From the NCBI RefSeq assembly GCF_037963865.1, contig NZ_CP150170.1, positions 3,162,001 to 3,226,000 of the forward strand: a stretch of 64,000 nt of DNA, given 5' to 3'. Both the position numbers and the translations under genes were made by a program. Of the stretch, positions 35,901 to 44,393 are shown in pieces. The stretch is from Paenibacillus sp. FSL R10-2734 (GTDB lineage Bacteria; Bacillota; Bacilli; Paenibacillales; Paenibacillaceae). The notes below the pieces were generated by a model. It saw only the letters and a list, made by a program, of their open reading frames with translations, did not search any database and was not told where the DNA came from. Numbering within the stretch: position 1 is the first letter of the stretch; each line of letters begins with the position of its first letter.

Positions 35901-36168
35901 GAGAATGGGTGCAGCTTCGCGTAAGGATCTGCTGCATATTGTGAATAGTTATCCCAATCAGAAGGGTTCAGCATATGTAAACAATCAGGTGTTTAATTAC
36001 GGTGTGAATCAACACCTTACGCTGCTGGATGGAGAAACTGCTTGGACACAGCCGAGCTTCCTGATCATTGGGGAGATAGCCTTTAATCCAGAGGATGTAT
36101 ATGGCCTATTGAAGCTCAGCTTTAACAGCACTAATGACAGCAAGGAGACGACAAATGCCAATTATTGA
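32998..36168 (+). CDS. Large GNAT-fusion protein of unknown function
   Basis: A 1056-aa multidomain protein without signal peptide. Residues ~8-150 are a GNAT acetyltransferase domain (VVGFCSFAHYR; LLNVRPDYHGYKVGRNLI with the acetyl-CoA loop; AVPMYKKCGFFW). Residues ~180-420 look like two immunoglobulin-type beta domains (STYKIRYHIKNRS, LAPGETVIVEG, PAELYLNVENNF). Residues ~430-680 and ~770-1050 are beta-rich with aromatic motifs (WIEYPGSSHNFWWTYP; RSWWNPWHGG; NQHYLMLPGVPVL) reminiscent of mutarotase-like or glycosidase-accessory beta-sandwiches. TTG 32998 follows TAAGGAG by nine bases; ATG 32965 has no ribosome site. It overlaps the amidohydrolase gene by 14 bp, implying a joint role, perhaps in amide or amino-sugar metabolism. 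Domain calls beyond GNAT are tentative. Confidence 0.75.
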   Translation: MTAITKAEQIRIIEYDPSYAGAVAEMWNRSNESWGGGTNQRTEDMVRREMEISSNLYVFLAVDGKEVVGFCSFAHYRHDEGALYVPLLNVRPDYHGYKVGRNLILNAVRKTVEAGWPRLDLFTWAGNTKAVPMYKKCGFFWEQNEDYVHLMNFIPTVLQTEALAPYFEELDWYADSTRELPIEPDGRRERGFDFFDYTWQKGELSLRAEFEKSGRGLTALDTPDYEISTEIEDHDLVFGSTYKIRYHIKNRSTSELSIEIKGENDKNIRFGLVAAPMLAPGETVIVEGDFELDSVREEQNDKKTHPAVVSKWIIGGKKAEFRMGVAPKFPVKMKAALPTRELYLGLPAELYLNVENNFASEAEFSFDLPEDEFLEWTERSIRFSIPAKGKTSVPVPFTLRSYGLYSRDVEVTAIPIGKKAVSFTSNLSMLMKGTHGRYGGQNGDQWVAVNGAYSLHMGKLDSAMWIEYPGSSHNFWWTYPKLGKPFSEEFSKKQAKEVKIYSEGESQILSALYESEEFPGLEITTVVKLSANGIAEFHHEICNTSSNTLEENMYVLTNFGFFGKQLILPYQGQFVDMGEAYSGDPSRWDSAQITENWLFCKEENVTCGICWDPSLKLLRPEYTLGLEHNLGRISAGDVVRTKATVFALNSFVSWSDFRSFARKQKNPVAPLLDNHLELTLGGGNPFASGELHAELIERKMTPLAGSLELYIQNDTGAERKAADMELHREQDLRSAGFEISTEEKKSSGQSESGGKIRVVYRGEDRVQERSGLWFPQTETTIACEMEEGPAGPIYTVSNGILSIAAAPEFGSFVHSLKHQGEEWLDSSYPVAVPRSWWNPWHGGLGVGIPGMGGFSRLLEPRTADFVERADVYGNVWKGLRITTSIEKQEANRGITINQHYLMLPGVPVLCVMHSVTNESGLTLPHYSLSEDSYFKPSAQLSEGWMEFPEEGKFLLGTVEAHFDSKGIMRMGAASRKDLLHIVNSYPNQKGSAYVNNQVFNYGVNQHLTLLDGETAWTQPSFLIIGEIAFNPEDVYGLLKLSFNSTNDSKETTNANY

Positions 36169-37030
36169 TATTCACATTCATCTATCGGACATCGATAGCT
36201 TTCATCAAACAGCTAAAGATCTCTCCAAAGTCGAATATACTGCAGCTGGGCTCAAGGCGGAGTTTGACAAGAACGACGTCGTTCTCGGCATTGGAATGGG
36301 GGTAACGGAGCAGACGAAGGGAGCCTTTCCTGACTCCACCTCACCTAATCCGATGAGCCTTGACCTGGAAGAAAGTGTTCCACCGTTCCTAATGGAATGC
36401 GTTGGCATTAATCCAAACATGCTTACTGGGAAACAAGCCCTCGAGGAGCTGGACCGAATCGAAGCGCGGCTGCAAGCACCCGAGGTAGCCGGAATTAAGC
36501 TGTATGCAGGATACTATCACCATTACGTCCATGACAAAATCTATTCACCAGTCTATGAGCTGGCTGCCAAGTATGGCGTGCCTGTGGTCATTCATACTGG
36601 TGATACGTATTCGATGAATGGATTGCTTAAGTACTCGCATCCTCTTACCGTAGATGAATTAGCCTACCAGCAGCGGAGCGTGAACTTTATGATCTGCCAC
36701 TTAGGTGATCCATGGGTAATGGACGCTGCTGAAGTGGTGGCTAAGAATCCGAATGTCTATGCGGATTTGTCGGGCCTCGTTGTCGGTGATCGGCCCCATT
36801 TCGAACGTTTCATGAACGAGCCCTTGTACATGGACCATTTTCGTCGGGCGCTTATTTACTCCGATCACTACGAGAAAATGTTGTTCGGAACCGATTGGCC
36901 GCTCGCACCCATTGGTCTGTATGCGGAATTCATCCGCAGACTTGTGCCTGAGCAACACCACGAGAAAGTATTTTACGAGAATGCCTTTAGGCTGTTTCCG
37001 CGCATCGAGCAGCGGATTGCCGCACTCTAA
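36155..37030 (+). CDS. Amidohydrolase family 2 metal-dependent hydrolase
   Basis: A 291-aa TIM-barrel amidohydrolase. The N-terminal metal motif is IIDIHIHLSD, then VVIHTGDTYS and MICHLGDPW supply further His ligands, and LFGTDWPLAP carries the catalytic/metal Asp; the core is complete. The start is ATG 36155, seven bases after AAGGAG (36142-36147), inside the end of the GNAT-fusion gene; ATG 36134 is less well placed. Family members hydrolyse or decarboxylate diverse substrates, including lactones and aromatic acids. Translational overlap says it works with the upstream protein. A strong terminator follows. Confidence 0.88.
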   Translation: MPIIDIHIHLSDIDSFHQTAKDLSKVEYTAAGLKAEFDKNDVVLGIGMGVTEQTKGAFPDSTSPNPMSLDLEESVPPFLMECVGINPNMLTGKQALEELDRIEARLQAPEVAGIKLYAGYYHHYVHDKIYSPVYELAAKYGVPVVIHTGDTYSMNGLLKYSHPLTVDELAYQQRSVNFMICHLGDPWVMDAAEVVAKNPNVYADLSGLVVGDRPHFERFMNEPLYMDHFRRALIYSDHYEKMLFGTDWPLAPIGLYAEFIRRLVPEQHHEKVFYENAFRLFPRIEQRIAAL

Positions 37031-37088
37031 ACAGAGCGGTGTCAGCACAGCTAGAATATAACGAAACACCAGTGAATAATGTACAGGC

Positions 37089-37135
37089 AAACAAGCCACC
37101 CCTTAGATTCGTGCGAAGGGGTGGCTTGTTTTTTT
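37089..37135 (+). terminator. Very strong terminator after the amidohydrolase gene
   Basis: AAACAAGCCACCCCTT (37089-37104) and its perfect 16-bp complement (37116-37131) enclose an 11-nt loop, followed by a T-run to 37135. It also lies just past the 3' end of the minus-strand small gene. Confidence 0.95.
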
Positions 37136-37153
37136 GTGAAAGGAGTGGTCTTG

Positions 37154-37432
37154 TTAATTACTCTGGTTGTTGTCGGCGTACTCGGGTGATTGATCCTGTG
37201 ATGATGGCGACTGCTGCGGTAGCCAATTCTGAATCATTGGCCACAATAAATAAGTTATTGTGCCTATGATCATGAAATTAAAGAGGATAAGTTCTGAGGG
37301 AATCATTACGCGCATTGATGCAATTAGATTTCGAAATGATTCTTGTAAGCTAAAGAGTGAAATGATGTCAAGCAGAAAGATAAGTGCTAATACTGAGACA
37401 AATAATAGTAAAGTTACGAAGATTAATTTCAT
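37154..37432 (-). CDS. Small two-helix membrane protein divergent from the germination operon
   Basis: A 92-aa protein with two clear membrane helices (about 2-28 and 48-68) and a polar Gln/Ser/Asn-rich C-terminal tail. A purine-rich GGGGAAGGGA precedes the ATG at 37432. It is divergent from the gerA-type gene, with a 104-bp shared promoter gap. Two-helix D-subunit proteins of about this size accompany many GerA-type receptors and modulate germination; that role is inferred only from size, topology and position. No family was recognised by sequence. Confidence 0.7.
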   Translation of the reverse strand: MKLIFVTLLLFVSVLALIFLLDIISLFSLQESFRNLIASMRVMIPSELILFNFMIIGTITYLLWPMIQNWLPQQSPSSQDQSPEYADNNQSN

Positions 37433-37536
37433 TCCCTTCCCCTGCTTTCATTATTAACCTTTCAATAATATTTGCTGTTAATGGGTAGAATAATCACGCA
37501 AAGAGCAGCAAATAATGGAGAGAAAGGTGAAGGGGT

Positions 37537-39090
37537 ATGGCAAAGGATAGCAAAGAGAGTAGTAAAAGTGCTGAAAGCAATCCACAATGGACCGTCCCTT
37601 CAATTCCAATTGATTCAACTGAATTAAGAGTCAATTTAGAGCAGATTCGTCAAAAAACCGGGAATAGTGGAGATATCATTATTCGTGAATTTACGATTGG
37701 CTCGGGTGAGGAGTTTCAAGCCGCAATTATTTATGTGGATGGCATCGTTAATAATACAACCATCAATCAATTTGTCATGGAAGTCTTATTGAACGTCATG
37801 CTGAGTAGTGAACAAAGGACATTAAATGATTTAGTCCAAGTGATAACAGATAAAATTGTCCCGATCGGCGGCATGAAGACTCTTTTTCAATGGGATGAAC
37901 TCTATGATGCGCTGCTGTGGGGGCAGACTATCCTGTTAATTGATGGATCTAATGAGGCCCTAGCGATTGCCACATCGGGTGGTGAGGTTCGCGCTATAGA
38001 TGAGCCTGGTACGGATAATTCAATTAGGGGATCACGTGAAGGGTTTGTTGAAAACTTAACGACGAATATATCGATGGTTCGACGCCGCATTCGAAATCCT
38101 AATTTATGGCTGGAATCGATGACGTTAGGACAAGTTACACATACTAGGATAGGGATCATGTACATAAATGGGATCGCGGATAATTCCATTGTTGATGAGG
38201 CGAAGCGACGTCTCCGTAAGATCAAACTGGATGGCATTCTGGAATCGGGATATATCGAGAAAATGATTGAAGATCAGAAGTTCACGCCGTTTCCAACAAT
38301 CCTTCCCACTGAACGTCCAGATACCGTCGCTGCTAATCTCTTAGAAGGTAAAATTGCAATTTTGGTGGATGGGACCCCCTTTATGCTAATTATCCCAGCT
38401 GTCTTTAATCAATTTTTTCAAATTACAGAAGATTCGTATCATCGATATGATATTAGTATCGCGTTACGACTATTACGAGTTGTAATGTTTATCATTTCGA
38501 TGATTGGACCTTCTTTCTATATCGCAGCAACAACCTTCCATCAAGAAATGATACCGACGCAGTTAGTGATATCGCTTGTTTCACAGCTAGAAGCAACGCC
38601 ATTTACTGCGTTTGTTGAGGCATTATTAATGGAAATTATTTTTGAGATTTTGCGTGAAGCGGGTGTTCGTATGCCCAAAGCGATAGGAGCAGCAGTATCT
38701 ATAGTTGGAGCGCTAGTCATTGGACAAGCAGCTGTACAAGCAGGATTAGTGTCAACCGCTATGGTTATTGTCGTTTCACTGACGGCTATCTCTAGTCTAG
38801 CGACGCCTATTTTCTCAATTGCTGTATCAGCGAGATTGTTACGTTTTCTCCTTATGATCAGTGCAGCAACGTTTGGTTTCTTTGGAATGATTCTTACTTT
38901 GATTATGATCATTGCTCATATGTGCAGTTTACGTTCATTTGGTGTACCCTACATGTCTCCATACAGTCCTGTAATGCCCGTTAGGAATAATCAGGTTCAA
39001 AATCATTTGCCGATTTGGATGAGACATTTGGTTCCTAAATTAATGAAGAAACCAACAACAGAGCAAGTGGGTGATCAAGATGGAACGTAG
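37537..39090 (+). CDS. Spore germination protein, GerA/GerKA family (A subunit)
   Basis: A 517-aa GerA-family receptor A subunit. The soluble N-terminal half (~40-280; IIYVDGIVNNTTINQFVME, TLFQWDELYDALLWGQTILL, RGSREGFVENLTTNISMVRRR in part) is followed by about five membrane helices (~305-480; MIGPSFYIAATTFHQEMIPT; EILREAGVRMPK). It is located in the spore inner membrane and helps sense germinants. It is the first gene of a complete A-C-B operon, with the C subunit overlapping by 11 bp. Germinant specificity cannot be read from sequence. Expression would be forespore-specific (sigma-G) by family precedent; no clear sigma-G promoter was recognised. Confidence 0.95.
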   Translation: MAKDSKESSKSAESNPQWTVPSIPIDSTELRVNLEQIRQKTGNSGDIIIREFTIGSGEEFQAAIIYVDGIVNNTTINQFVMEVLLNVMLSSEQRTLNDLVQVITDKIVPIGGMKTLFQWDELYDALLWGQTILLIDGSNEALAIATSGGEVRAIDEPGTDNSIRGSREGFVENLTTNISMVRRRIRNPNLWLESMTLGQVTHTRIGIMYINGIADNSIVDEAKRRLRKIKLDGILESGYIEKMIEDQKFTPFPTILPTERPDTVAANLLEGKIAILVDGTPFMLIIPAVFNQFFQITEDSYHRYDISIALRLLRVVMFIISMIGPSFYIAATTFHQEMIPTQLVISLVSQLEATPFTAFVEALLMEIIFEILREAGVRMPKAIGAAVSIVGALVIGQAAVQAGLVSTAMVIVVSLTAISSLATPIFSIAVSARLLRFLLMISAATFGFFGMILTLIMIIAHMCSLRSFGVPYMSPYSPVMPVRNNQVQNHLPIWMRHLVPKLMKKPTTEQVGDQDGT

Positions 39091-40264
39091 AATGGCAGGA
39101 TTTTGGTTGTCGATGTCTATGATCTTTTTGCTTACGGGTTGTTGGGATAGTCGAGAGCTAACAGATATTGGCTTTGTTGTTGCGCTGGCGATTGATAAAG
39201 GAGAAAAGAAGAACATTCGGGTTACGGTTCAGATCGTTAATCCAGCAAATACTTCAAATTCACCAGGGGGAAGAAGTCCTTCGCCCTTACCTCCAACAAC
39301 ATATTCAGCTGAAGGTAATAATGTATTTGAAGCCACTCGCGTTCTTTCTAAAAAACTTTCTAGGCAATTGCATTATGGTCATGCGGTTGTTCTCTTGGTG
39401 GGTGAAGAATTAGCTACAACACAAGGGATCAAGAAGATTTTTGACGGTATTGAGCGGGATAATGAATTTCGTTCTTCTGCCACAATGGTCATTGCGAGGG
39501 GGGCGACAGGAGAAGAAATCATTAAACAACCAACAAGTATCGATAATTCACCGGCCATGAAAATCATGAAAATGGTATCTGATACAGAGCAAGCTTGGGG
39601 TGAAAATATAGATGAGAAAATGTACCAAGTGATTCAAGCAATTGTCTCATTTGGTAAAGAGCCGACCATTACGGGCGTTCAACTCGATCATTCAAATAAA
39701 GAAGATAAAATCATGGCTAATGGGATCGCTACTTTTAAAGATGGGAAATTAATGAAGTGGTTAGACGGGAGCGAGGGTCGTGGACTCTTATGGGTTCTAG
39801 GTAAAGTTCGTTCAACATTGTTAACCTTGGATTGGAATGATCAGCCACATACGATAGGGATCGAGAATATACGAACAAAATCATCCTTTCATTCAAGCTT
39901 TAATAAATCTGGTAAACCAATGATTGAAGTGAAGATTGGTGCGGATGCGAATATTGGAGAGGTTGATGTGCCAATTGATGTAACTAATCCTAAGGTGCTC
40001 TTGCAAATTGAGCGACTTTACACACAAGCTATTCACGATGAAGCGCTAGCCACAATTAAATTAATGCAACAGCAAAAGTCGGACATTTTCGGATTCGGAG
40101 AGGTGGTACATCGTGATCATCCTAAGCAATGGAGAACGTTGAAGCAGGATTGGAATGATGTGACCTTTCCCGAGATTGAAGTAAAAGTGAAAGTGGAAGC
40201 TTATTTACGTAATACCGGATTGCGTAACAGGACAATACTGGAAAGCATCGATGTTGGCGGATGA
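39080..40264 (+). CDS. Spore germination lipoprotein, Ger(x)C family (C subunit)
   Basis: A 394-aa lipoprotein. The signal peptide ends in FLLTGCWDSREL with the lipobox LTGC; the WDSREL motif after the cysteine is characteristic of GerAC proteins. The remaining domains follow the family length. ATG 39080 is preferred over GTG 39071 because GTGGGTG gives good spacing; it overlaps the A-subunit stop by 11 bp. It is anchored on the outer face of the spore inner membrane and forms the receptor with the A and B subunits. Confidence 0.94.
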   Translation: MERRMAGFWLSMSMIFLLTGCWDSRELTDIGFVVALAIDKGEKKNIRVTVQIVNPANTSNSPGGRSPSPLPPTTYSAEGNNVFEATRVLSKKLSRQLHYGHAVVLLVGEELATTQGIKKIFDGIERDNEFRSSATMVIARGATGEEIIKQPTSIDNSPAMKIMKMVSDTEQAWGENIDEKMYQVIQAIVSFGKEPTITGVQLDHSNKEDKIMANGIATFKDGKLMKWLDGSEGRGLLWVLGKVRSTLLTLDWNDQPHTIGIENIRTKSSFHSSFNKSGKPMIEVKIGADANIGEVDVPIDVTNPKVLLQIERLYTQAIHDEALATIKLMQQQKSDIFGFGEVVHRDHPKQWRTLKQDWNDVTFPEIEVKVKVEAYLRNTGLRNRTILESIDVGG

Positions 40265-40295
40265 ATAAGTTCTCTATAAGAGAGGAAGAGTGACT

Positions 40296-41396
40296 TTGGA
40301 AAAAGCAAAGATTAGCCCCCGTCAATTGCTTATCCTTGTGTTTATGTTTGAAATCGTCAGCGCGATTATCTCTGGATTTGGTGCGGAAGCCAAACAAGAT
40401 GCATGGATTACTGCAATAATAGGGATGCTCGGGGGAATTTGCTTATTTCTACTCTATCATCGATTGTCTTTATTTTATCCAGATCTTCCACTTACTGAAT
40501 ATGCAAAAAAAATATTAGGACCCGTAGTGGGTCGTGTCGTTGCCTTGTTATATGTTGTCTATTTCTTGTTTAATGGGAGTTTTGTAATCCGTGATTTTGC
40601 CTCAATGGCCGTATCCTTTGTTTTTGCGCAGACCCCCTTTCTCGTTATTATTGCTTTGATGCTAGTCACGGTTATGTATGTCATTGGAAAAGGAATTGAA
40701 GTGTTGTCGAGAACTGCGGAGCTTTTTTTTGCTGTGTTATTTCTTGTTTCAACTACCGGTCTAACCTTGATTCTTACGTCTGGGAATGTGGATCTTCAGA
40801 ATTTAAGACCTGTACTGGAAGAGGGATGGTTTACCATCCTGAAGCAATCTATTCCAGGGACTGTTGTTTTCCCCTTTGGTGAGGTTATTGTGTTCTTGAT
40901 GTTGTTTCCCTATGTGGATAAGCCGCAACAAGTAAAGAAAACAGTGATTACTGGGTTATTGATCAGCGGATGTTTTATCGCTTTTATTATGATGATAAAT
41001 GTGTCCGTTCTCGGTGCGGATTTATTTACAAGAACACAATATCCTTTGCTGACAACTTCGCAGTTAATTGAGGGGAAGGCTTTTCTGGAACGTTTGGATG
41101 CATTATTTCTCGTCACGGCTATTGTAGGAGGCTTTTTTCGGATCGGTCTATTCTTATATGCGACATTAATTGGGGCTGCAACATTGTTCGGAATTCCATC
41201 CTATCGCAAATTAATTATCCCCGTGGGCATGGTCATGTTCATCTGTTCACTAGCAATGGCAAGCAATAACGTAGAATTTAACTACACGGGATCTCGTATC
41301 GTTCGGTACTATGTTCAGATTCCGATCTTAGTCATATTTCCTCTAATACTACTGTTAGTAGGCTGGATTCAAGAAAAGAAGAAGTCTGCGAGTTGA
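40296..41396 (+). CDS. Spore germination permease-like protein, GerB family (B subunit)
   Basis: A 366-aa protein with ten predicted membrane helices of the endospore germination permease (APC superfamily) type. The N-terminal ISPRQLLILVFMFEIVSAI and FPFGEVIVFLMLFPYV segments match this family. TTG 40296 is chosen because AGAGGAAG (40281-40288) abuts GTG 40290 but is seven bases before the TTG. This subunit is believed to carry the germinant-binding site. It is last in the operon. A short hairpin ATCCCATCTTTATGGGAT follows, without a T-run. Confidence 0.93.
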   Translation: MEKAKISPRQLLILVFMFEIVSAIISGFGAEAKQDAWITAIIGMLGGICLFLLYHRLSLFYPDLPLTEYAKKILGPVVGRVVALLYVVYFLFNGSFVIRDFASMAVSFVFAQTPFLVIIALMLVTVMYVIGKGIEVLSRTAELFFAVLFLVSTTGLTLILTSGNVDLQNLRPVLEEGWFTILKQSIPGTVVFPFGEVIVFLMLFPYVDKPQQVKKTVITGLLISGCFIAFIMMINVSVLGADLFTRTQYPLLTTSQLIEGKAFLERLDALFLVTAIVGGFFRIGLFLYATLIGAATLFGIPSYRKLIIPVGMVMFICSLAMASNNVEFNYTGSRIVRYYVQIPILVIFPLILLLVGWIQEKKKSAS

Positions 41397-41503
41397 AACG
41401 ATGAATACCTCTCCATCCCATCTTTATGGGATTGTCCTTGCGAGGGATCTACTTATAATTGTTAGTAATTCTTAGACAAATATGAGTGGGGACGGGGATC
41501 AGC

Positions 41504-42904
41504 ATGAATGTTGCAAAAAAAACGGAGCTAACAGGCACGCGCAGGCAGCGGTTGGGCATGATGGCGGCTATTTGTATGGGGGCTTTTATTTCCCATTTTA
41601 CAGCCGGAATTATGAATGTATCGCTTCCTTTTTTTATAAATCATTTTCAGACTGAGCTTGCACAGGGGTTATGGATCACAACAGGGTATTTGCTAGTGAT
41701 TACAGCGCTTCTCCCAGTTATGGGAAAACTAGGCGACCGTCATGGTTTTCGCCGCATTCACAATCTCGGATATGTGATTTTCACAGTTGGCTCGATCCTG
41801 GTCGCTTTTTCACCTAATCTGCTAAGTATACTGACGCTTAGAGTTGTGCAGGGTATCGGTGCAGCGATGTTCCAAGCTACCAATATTGCGCTAATTACTA
41901 TTCATATGCCAAAAGAGCAGAGAGGACGTGCACTTGGAATTCTGAGTACGGCTGTCGCGCTGGGGGGGATGACCGGCCCTATTGCGGGAGGTTTGATTGC
42001 GGAGTGGCTCAGCTGGCAATGGCTATTCTTGATCCATGTTCCTGTGGCGATTGTGGCTACAGCTATGGCATATCGGTACATTCCCACCCGCGTGCAAGAG
42101 CGTAAGTCCGGAACTGTGAGTATCATGGGGGCTAGCTTGTTCATGGCATGGATCACCTTGCTTCTTCTCGTGATAACAAATGGGAGCAAATGGGGGTGGA
42201 CCTCTGCGCGGACGATGGCTTTTTTGGTGGGGGTTGCCCTGCTATTGGGCGCTTTTATATTATGGGAACGGAGACAAGAGGTACCTTTTCTACCCCTTAA
42301 GGCGCTGAAAATTCCCGCTGTGGCGGGGGGCTTGATCGTTAGCTGTGCTTCTTTTATTCTTTCAAATACATTGCTTGTCCTTATCCCATTCTATTTGATG
42401 GGGACGGTGGTTGGTTTCTCTTCAGCTACGACCGGCTATGTCATGGCGGCTTATCCTATTGCTTTGGCGTCTGCAGGCCCTCTAGCAGGCTGCTGGTCTG
42501 ATCGTTATGGCTCTCATCGGCTGATGCTTATGGGGCTGAGCAGTATGGGAAGCGGGTTCATCCTGTTACTAGTTTATTTAGAGAGTATCCCGATTTATGG
42601 AATGGCTGCGATTCTATCTCTTATTGGTCTTGGGATGGGGCTCATTGCCTCTCCGAATAATAGCTATATTATGCAGCGAACGCCTCGGGAGCATGTAGGC
42701 TCGATTGGAGGAATAATTGCCTTAACACGTAATGCAGGTATGGTCTTTGGATCAGCGTTTGGACTTGGAATCGTGAGTGGAGAGGCAGGCCAGGAGAATC
42801 AGCTTCAAGCGTTCAAAATGGTTTTCGAGATTAATATTTTCATTTGTATAGGCGTTATTATATTGATGGTTATCATAAATAAATGGACTTATAAATCACC
42901 TTGA
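41504..42904 (+). CDS. MFS drug exporter, DHA2 (EmrB/QacA) family
   Basis: A 466-aa proton-coupled exporter with about 14 predicted membrane helices. Motif A is GKLGDRHGFRRIH (~72-84). The antiporter motif C is AVALGGMTGPIAGGLIAEWLSWQWLF (shortened, ~152-177), and a second motif-A-like AGCWSDRYGSHR occurs mid-protein. It is located in the cytoplasmic membrane; substrates are probably hydrophobic drugs or metabolites. GGGGAT precedes ATG 41504. No regulator is adjacent. The gene ends only 10 bp before the Fnr-like box of hcp. Confidence 0.9.
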   Translation: MNVAKKTELTGTRRQRLGMMAAICMGAFISHFTAGIMNVSLPFFINHFQTELAQGLWITTGYLLVITALLPVMGKLGDRHGFRRIHNLGYVIFTVGSILVAFSPNLLSILTLRVVQGIGAAMFQATNIALITIHMPKEQRGRALGILSTAVALGGMTGPIAGGLIAEWLSWQWLFLIHVPVAIVATAMAYRYIPTRVQERKSGTVSIMGASLFMAWITLLLLVITNGSKWGWTSARTMAFLVGVALLLGAFILWERRQEVPFLPLKALKIPAVAGGLIVSCASFILSNTLLVLIPFYLMGTVVGFSSATTGYVMAAYPIALASAGPLAGCWSDRYGSHRLMLMGLSSMGSGFILLLVYLESIPIYGMAAILSLIGLGMGLIASPNNSYIMQRTPREHVGSIGGIIALTRNAGMVFGSAFGLGIVSGEAGQENQLQAFKMVFEINIFICIGVIILMVIINKWTYKSP

Positions 42905-42914
42905 CTTAAAAAAA

Positions 42915-42957
42915 TGTGTTTGTAATCACACTTCAAGGTTTCGTGTTCTGTTACGTT
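42915..42957 (+). promoter_or_regulatory. Fnr/Crp-like box and promoter of hcp
   Basis: TGTGTTTGTAATCACA (42915-42930) matches TGTGA-N6-TCACA at all but one position. A weak -10-like TACGTT (42952-42957) would place the box centre (42922.5) at about -41.5, the classical activator position. The gene product Hcp is an anaerobic nitrosative-stress enzyme, which makes Fnr control sensible. Confidence 0.6.
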
Positions 42958-42997
42958 GGGAGTAGCGAATGATTATCTAGATATGGAGGATAACGAT

Positions 42998-44290
42998 ATG
43001 TTTTGTTACCAATGTGAACAGACACCGAATGGCGGATGTACCGTTGTTGGGGTGTGTGGCAAAAATGAAACCATTGCGAGTTTGCAGGACACAATGATTT
43101 TTGCATTAAAAGGAATCGCAGCTTATGCGACACATGCCCGGCAGCTAGGATACAGTGATCCCGAAGTGGATCGTATCACCCACGAAGCTTTGTACATGAC
43201 CTTGACTAATTCTAACTTTAATACGCAGGAGCATTTGGAGATGGCGATGAAGGTCGGAGATGCAGCGGTTCGCATCATGGATCTGCTGGATCGCGCACAT
43301 ACGGATCGCTTCGGCATCCCGCAACCGATCACAGTCAGCCAGAACAAAATTGAAGGTCAATGTATCGTAGTGACAGGACATAATTTGTATGCACTCGAGG
43401 AATTGCTGAAGCAGACGGAAGGAAAGGGCATCAACATTTATACTCACTCGGAAATGTTACCTGCCCATGGCTATCCGGCGCTCAAGAAGTATAAGCATCT
43501 GAAAGGTAATATCGGAAAAGCCTGGTACGATCAGCGTAGACTGTTCGAGCAGTTTCCCGGTGCGATTCTCGCTACCACAAACTGTGTGATGCCGATTAAA
43601 GGTACATATGCAGACCGCTTTTTCTCATATGAAGTAGCGGGGCTGGAAGGTGTAGAGAAAATCACGGGCGATGATTTCTCCCCACTGATTAATCGCGCGT
43701 TGTCATTACCTGCGGCCGATGTAGAGTCAGATTTAGTACTCACGACCGGATACCATCATGAAACTGTAATCGGGCTAGCACCAGAGATCATTCAAGCTGT
43801 TAAAGACGGGCATATCCGCAGGTTCTTCGTCATTGCAGGCTGTGACGCGCCAGGTACAGGTGGGAACTACTACCGTGAGTTGGCGACTTCCTTGCCAAAC
43901 GATACCGTCATTTTGACCACTTCTTGCGGAAAGTTCCGCTTTAATGACGTAGATTATGGCACCGTTGGAGATACGGGCATTCCGCGTTATATTGACCTTG
44001 GGCAATGTAATAATTCCGGTTCTACGGTGAAGATTGCCTTAGCTTTGGCTGAGGCATTTGAATGCACTTTGAACGAATTACCTGTCAGCATCGTGCTGTC
44101 TTGGTTTGAGCAAAAAGCGGTTGCTATTCTGCTGGGCTTGTTCAGTCTAGGCATTCAGGACATTCGCATCGGACCGAAGCCGCCTGAGTTCATCTCGGAT
44201 GGGGTGCTGGATGTGCTCGTGGAGCTTTTTGGATTGAAGCTGATTACTACTGCTGAGGAAGATATGAACGCAATGTTGGCGTTGTCATAA
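42998..44290 (+). CDS. hcp: Hydroxylamine reductase / hybrid-cluster protein
   Basis: A 430-aa hybrid-cluster protein. The N-terminal cubane cysteines C3, C6, C14 and C20 are in FCYQCEQTPNGGCTVVGVC. Later hybrid-cluster ligands are visible in ATTNCVMP, IAGCDAPGTGG, TTSCGKFRF and DLGQCNNSGS. At 430 residues it is the short class of Hcp. The protein reduces hydroxylamine or NO in the cytoplasm and protects against nitrosative stress. ATG 42998 follows GGAGG (42985-42989) by eight bases; upstream in-frame starts are ignored. The Fnr-like box upstream suggests anaerobic induction. Confidence 0.95.
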   Translation: MFCYQCEQTPNGGCTVVGVCGKNETIASLQDTMIFALKGIAAYATHARQLGYSDPEVDRITHEALYMTLTNSNFNTQEHLEMAMKVGDAAVRIMDLLDRAHTDRFGIPQPITVSQNKIEGQCIVVTGHNLYALEELLKQTEGKGINIYTHSEMLPAHGYPALKKYKHLKGNIGKAWYDQRRLFEQFPGAILATTNCVMPIKGTYADRFFSYEVAGLEGVEKITGDDFSPLINRALSLPAADVESDLVLTTGYHHETVIGLAPEIIQAVKDGHIRRFFVIAGCDAPGTGGNYYRELATSLPNDTVILTTSCGKFRFNDVDYGTVGDTGIPRYIDLGQCNNSGSTVKIALALAEAFECTLNELPVSIVLSWFEQKAVAILLGLFSLGIQDIRIGPKPPEFISDGVLDVLVELFGLKLITTAEEDMNAMLALS

Positions 44291-44340
44291 GCCACCTTTT
44301 ATTCCATTATTTTATTGAAGTCAACTTCTACAAATAACAG

Positions 44341-44378
44341 AAGGCAGCCGCCCGGAAGGGATTGGCTGCCTTTTTTTT
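44341..44378 (+). terminator. Terminator after hcp
   Basis: AAGGCAGCC (44341-44349) pairs with GGCTGCCTT (44364-44372), followed by eight T. It lies between convergent hcp and MFS genes. Confidence 0.92.
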
Positions 44379-44393
44379 ATTAACGTAATGCCA

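Noticed and set aside
41412..41432. Hairpin ATCCCATCTTTATGGGAT as terminator of the germination operon
   Set aside because: Stem of only six pairs and no T-run; kept only as a note in the B-subunit entry.
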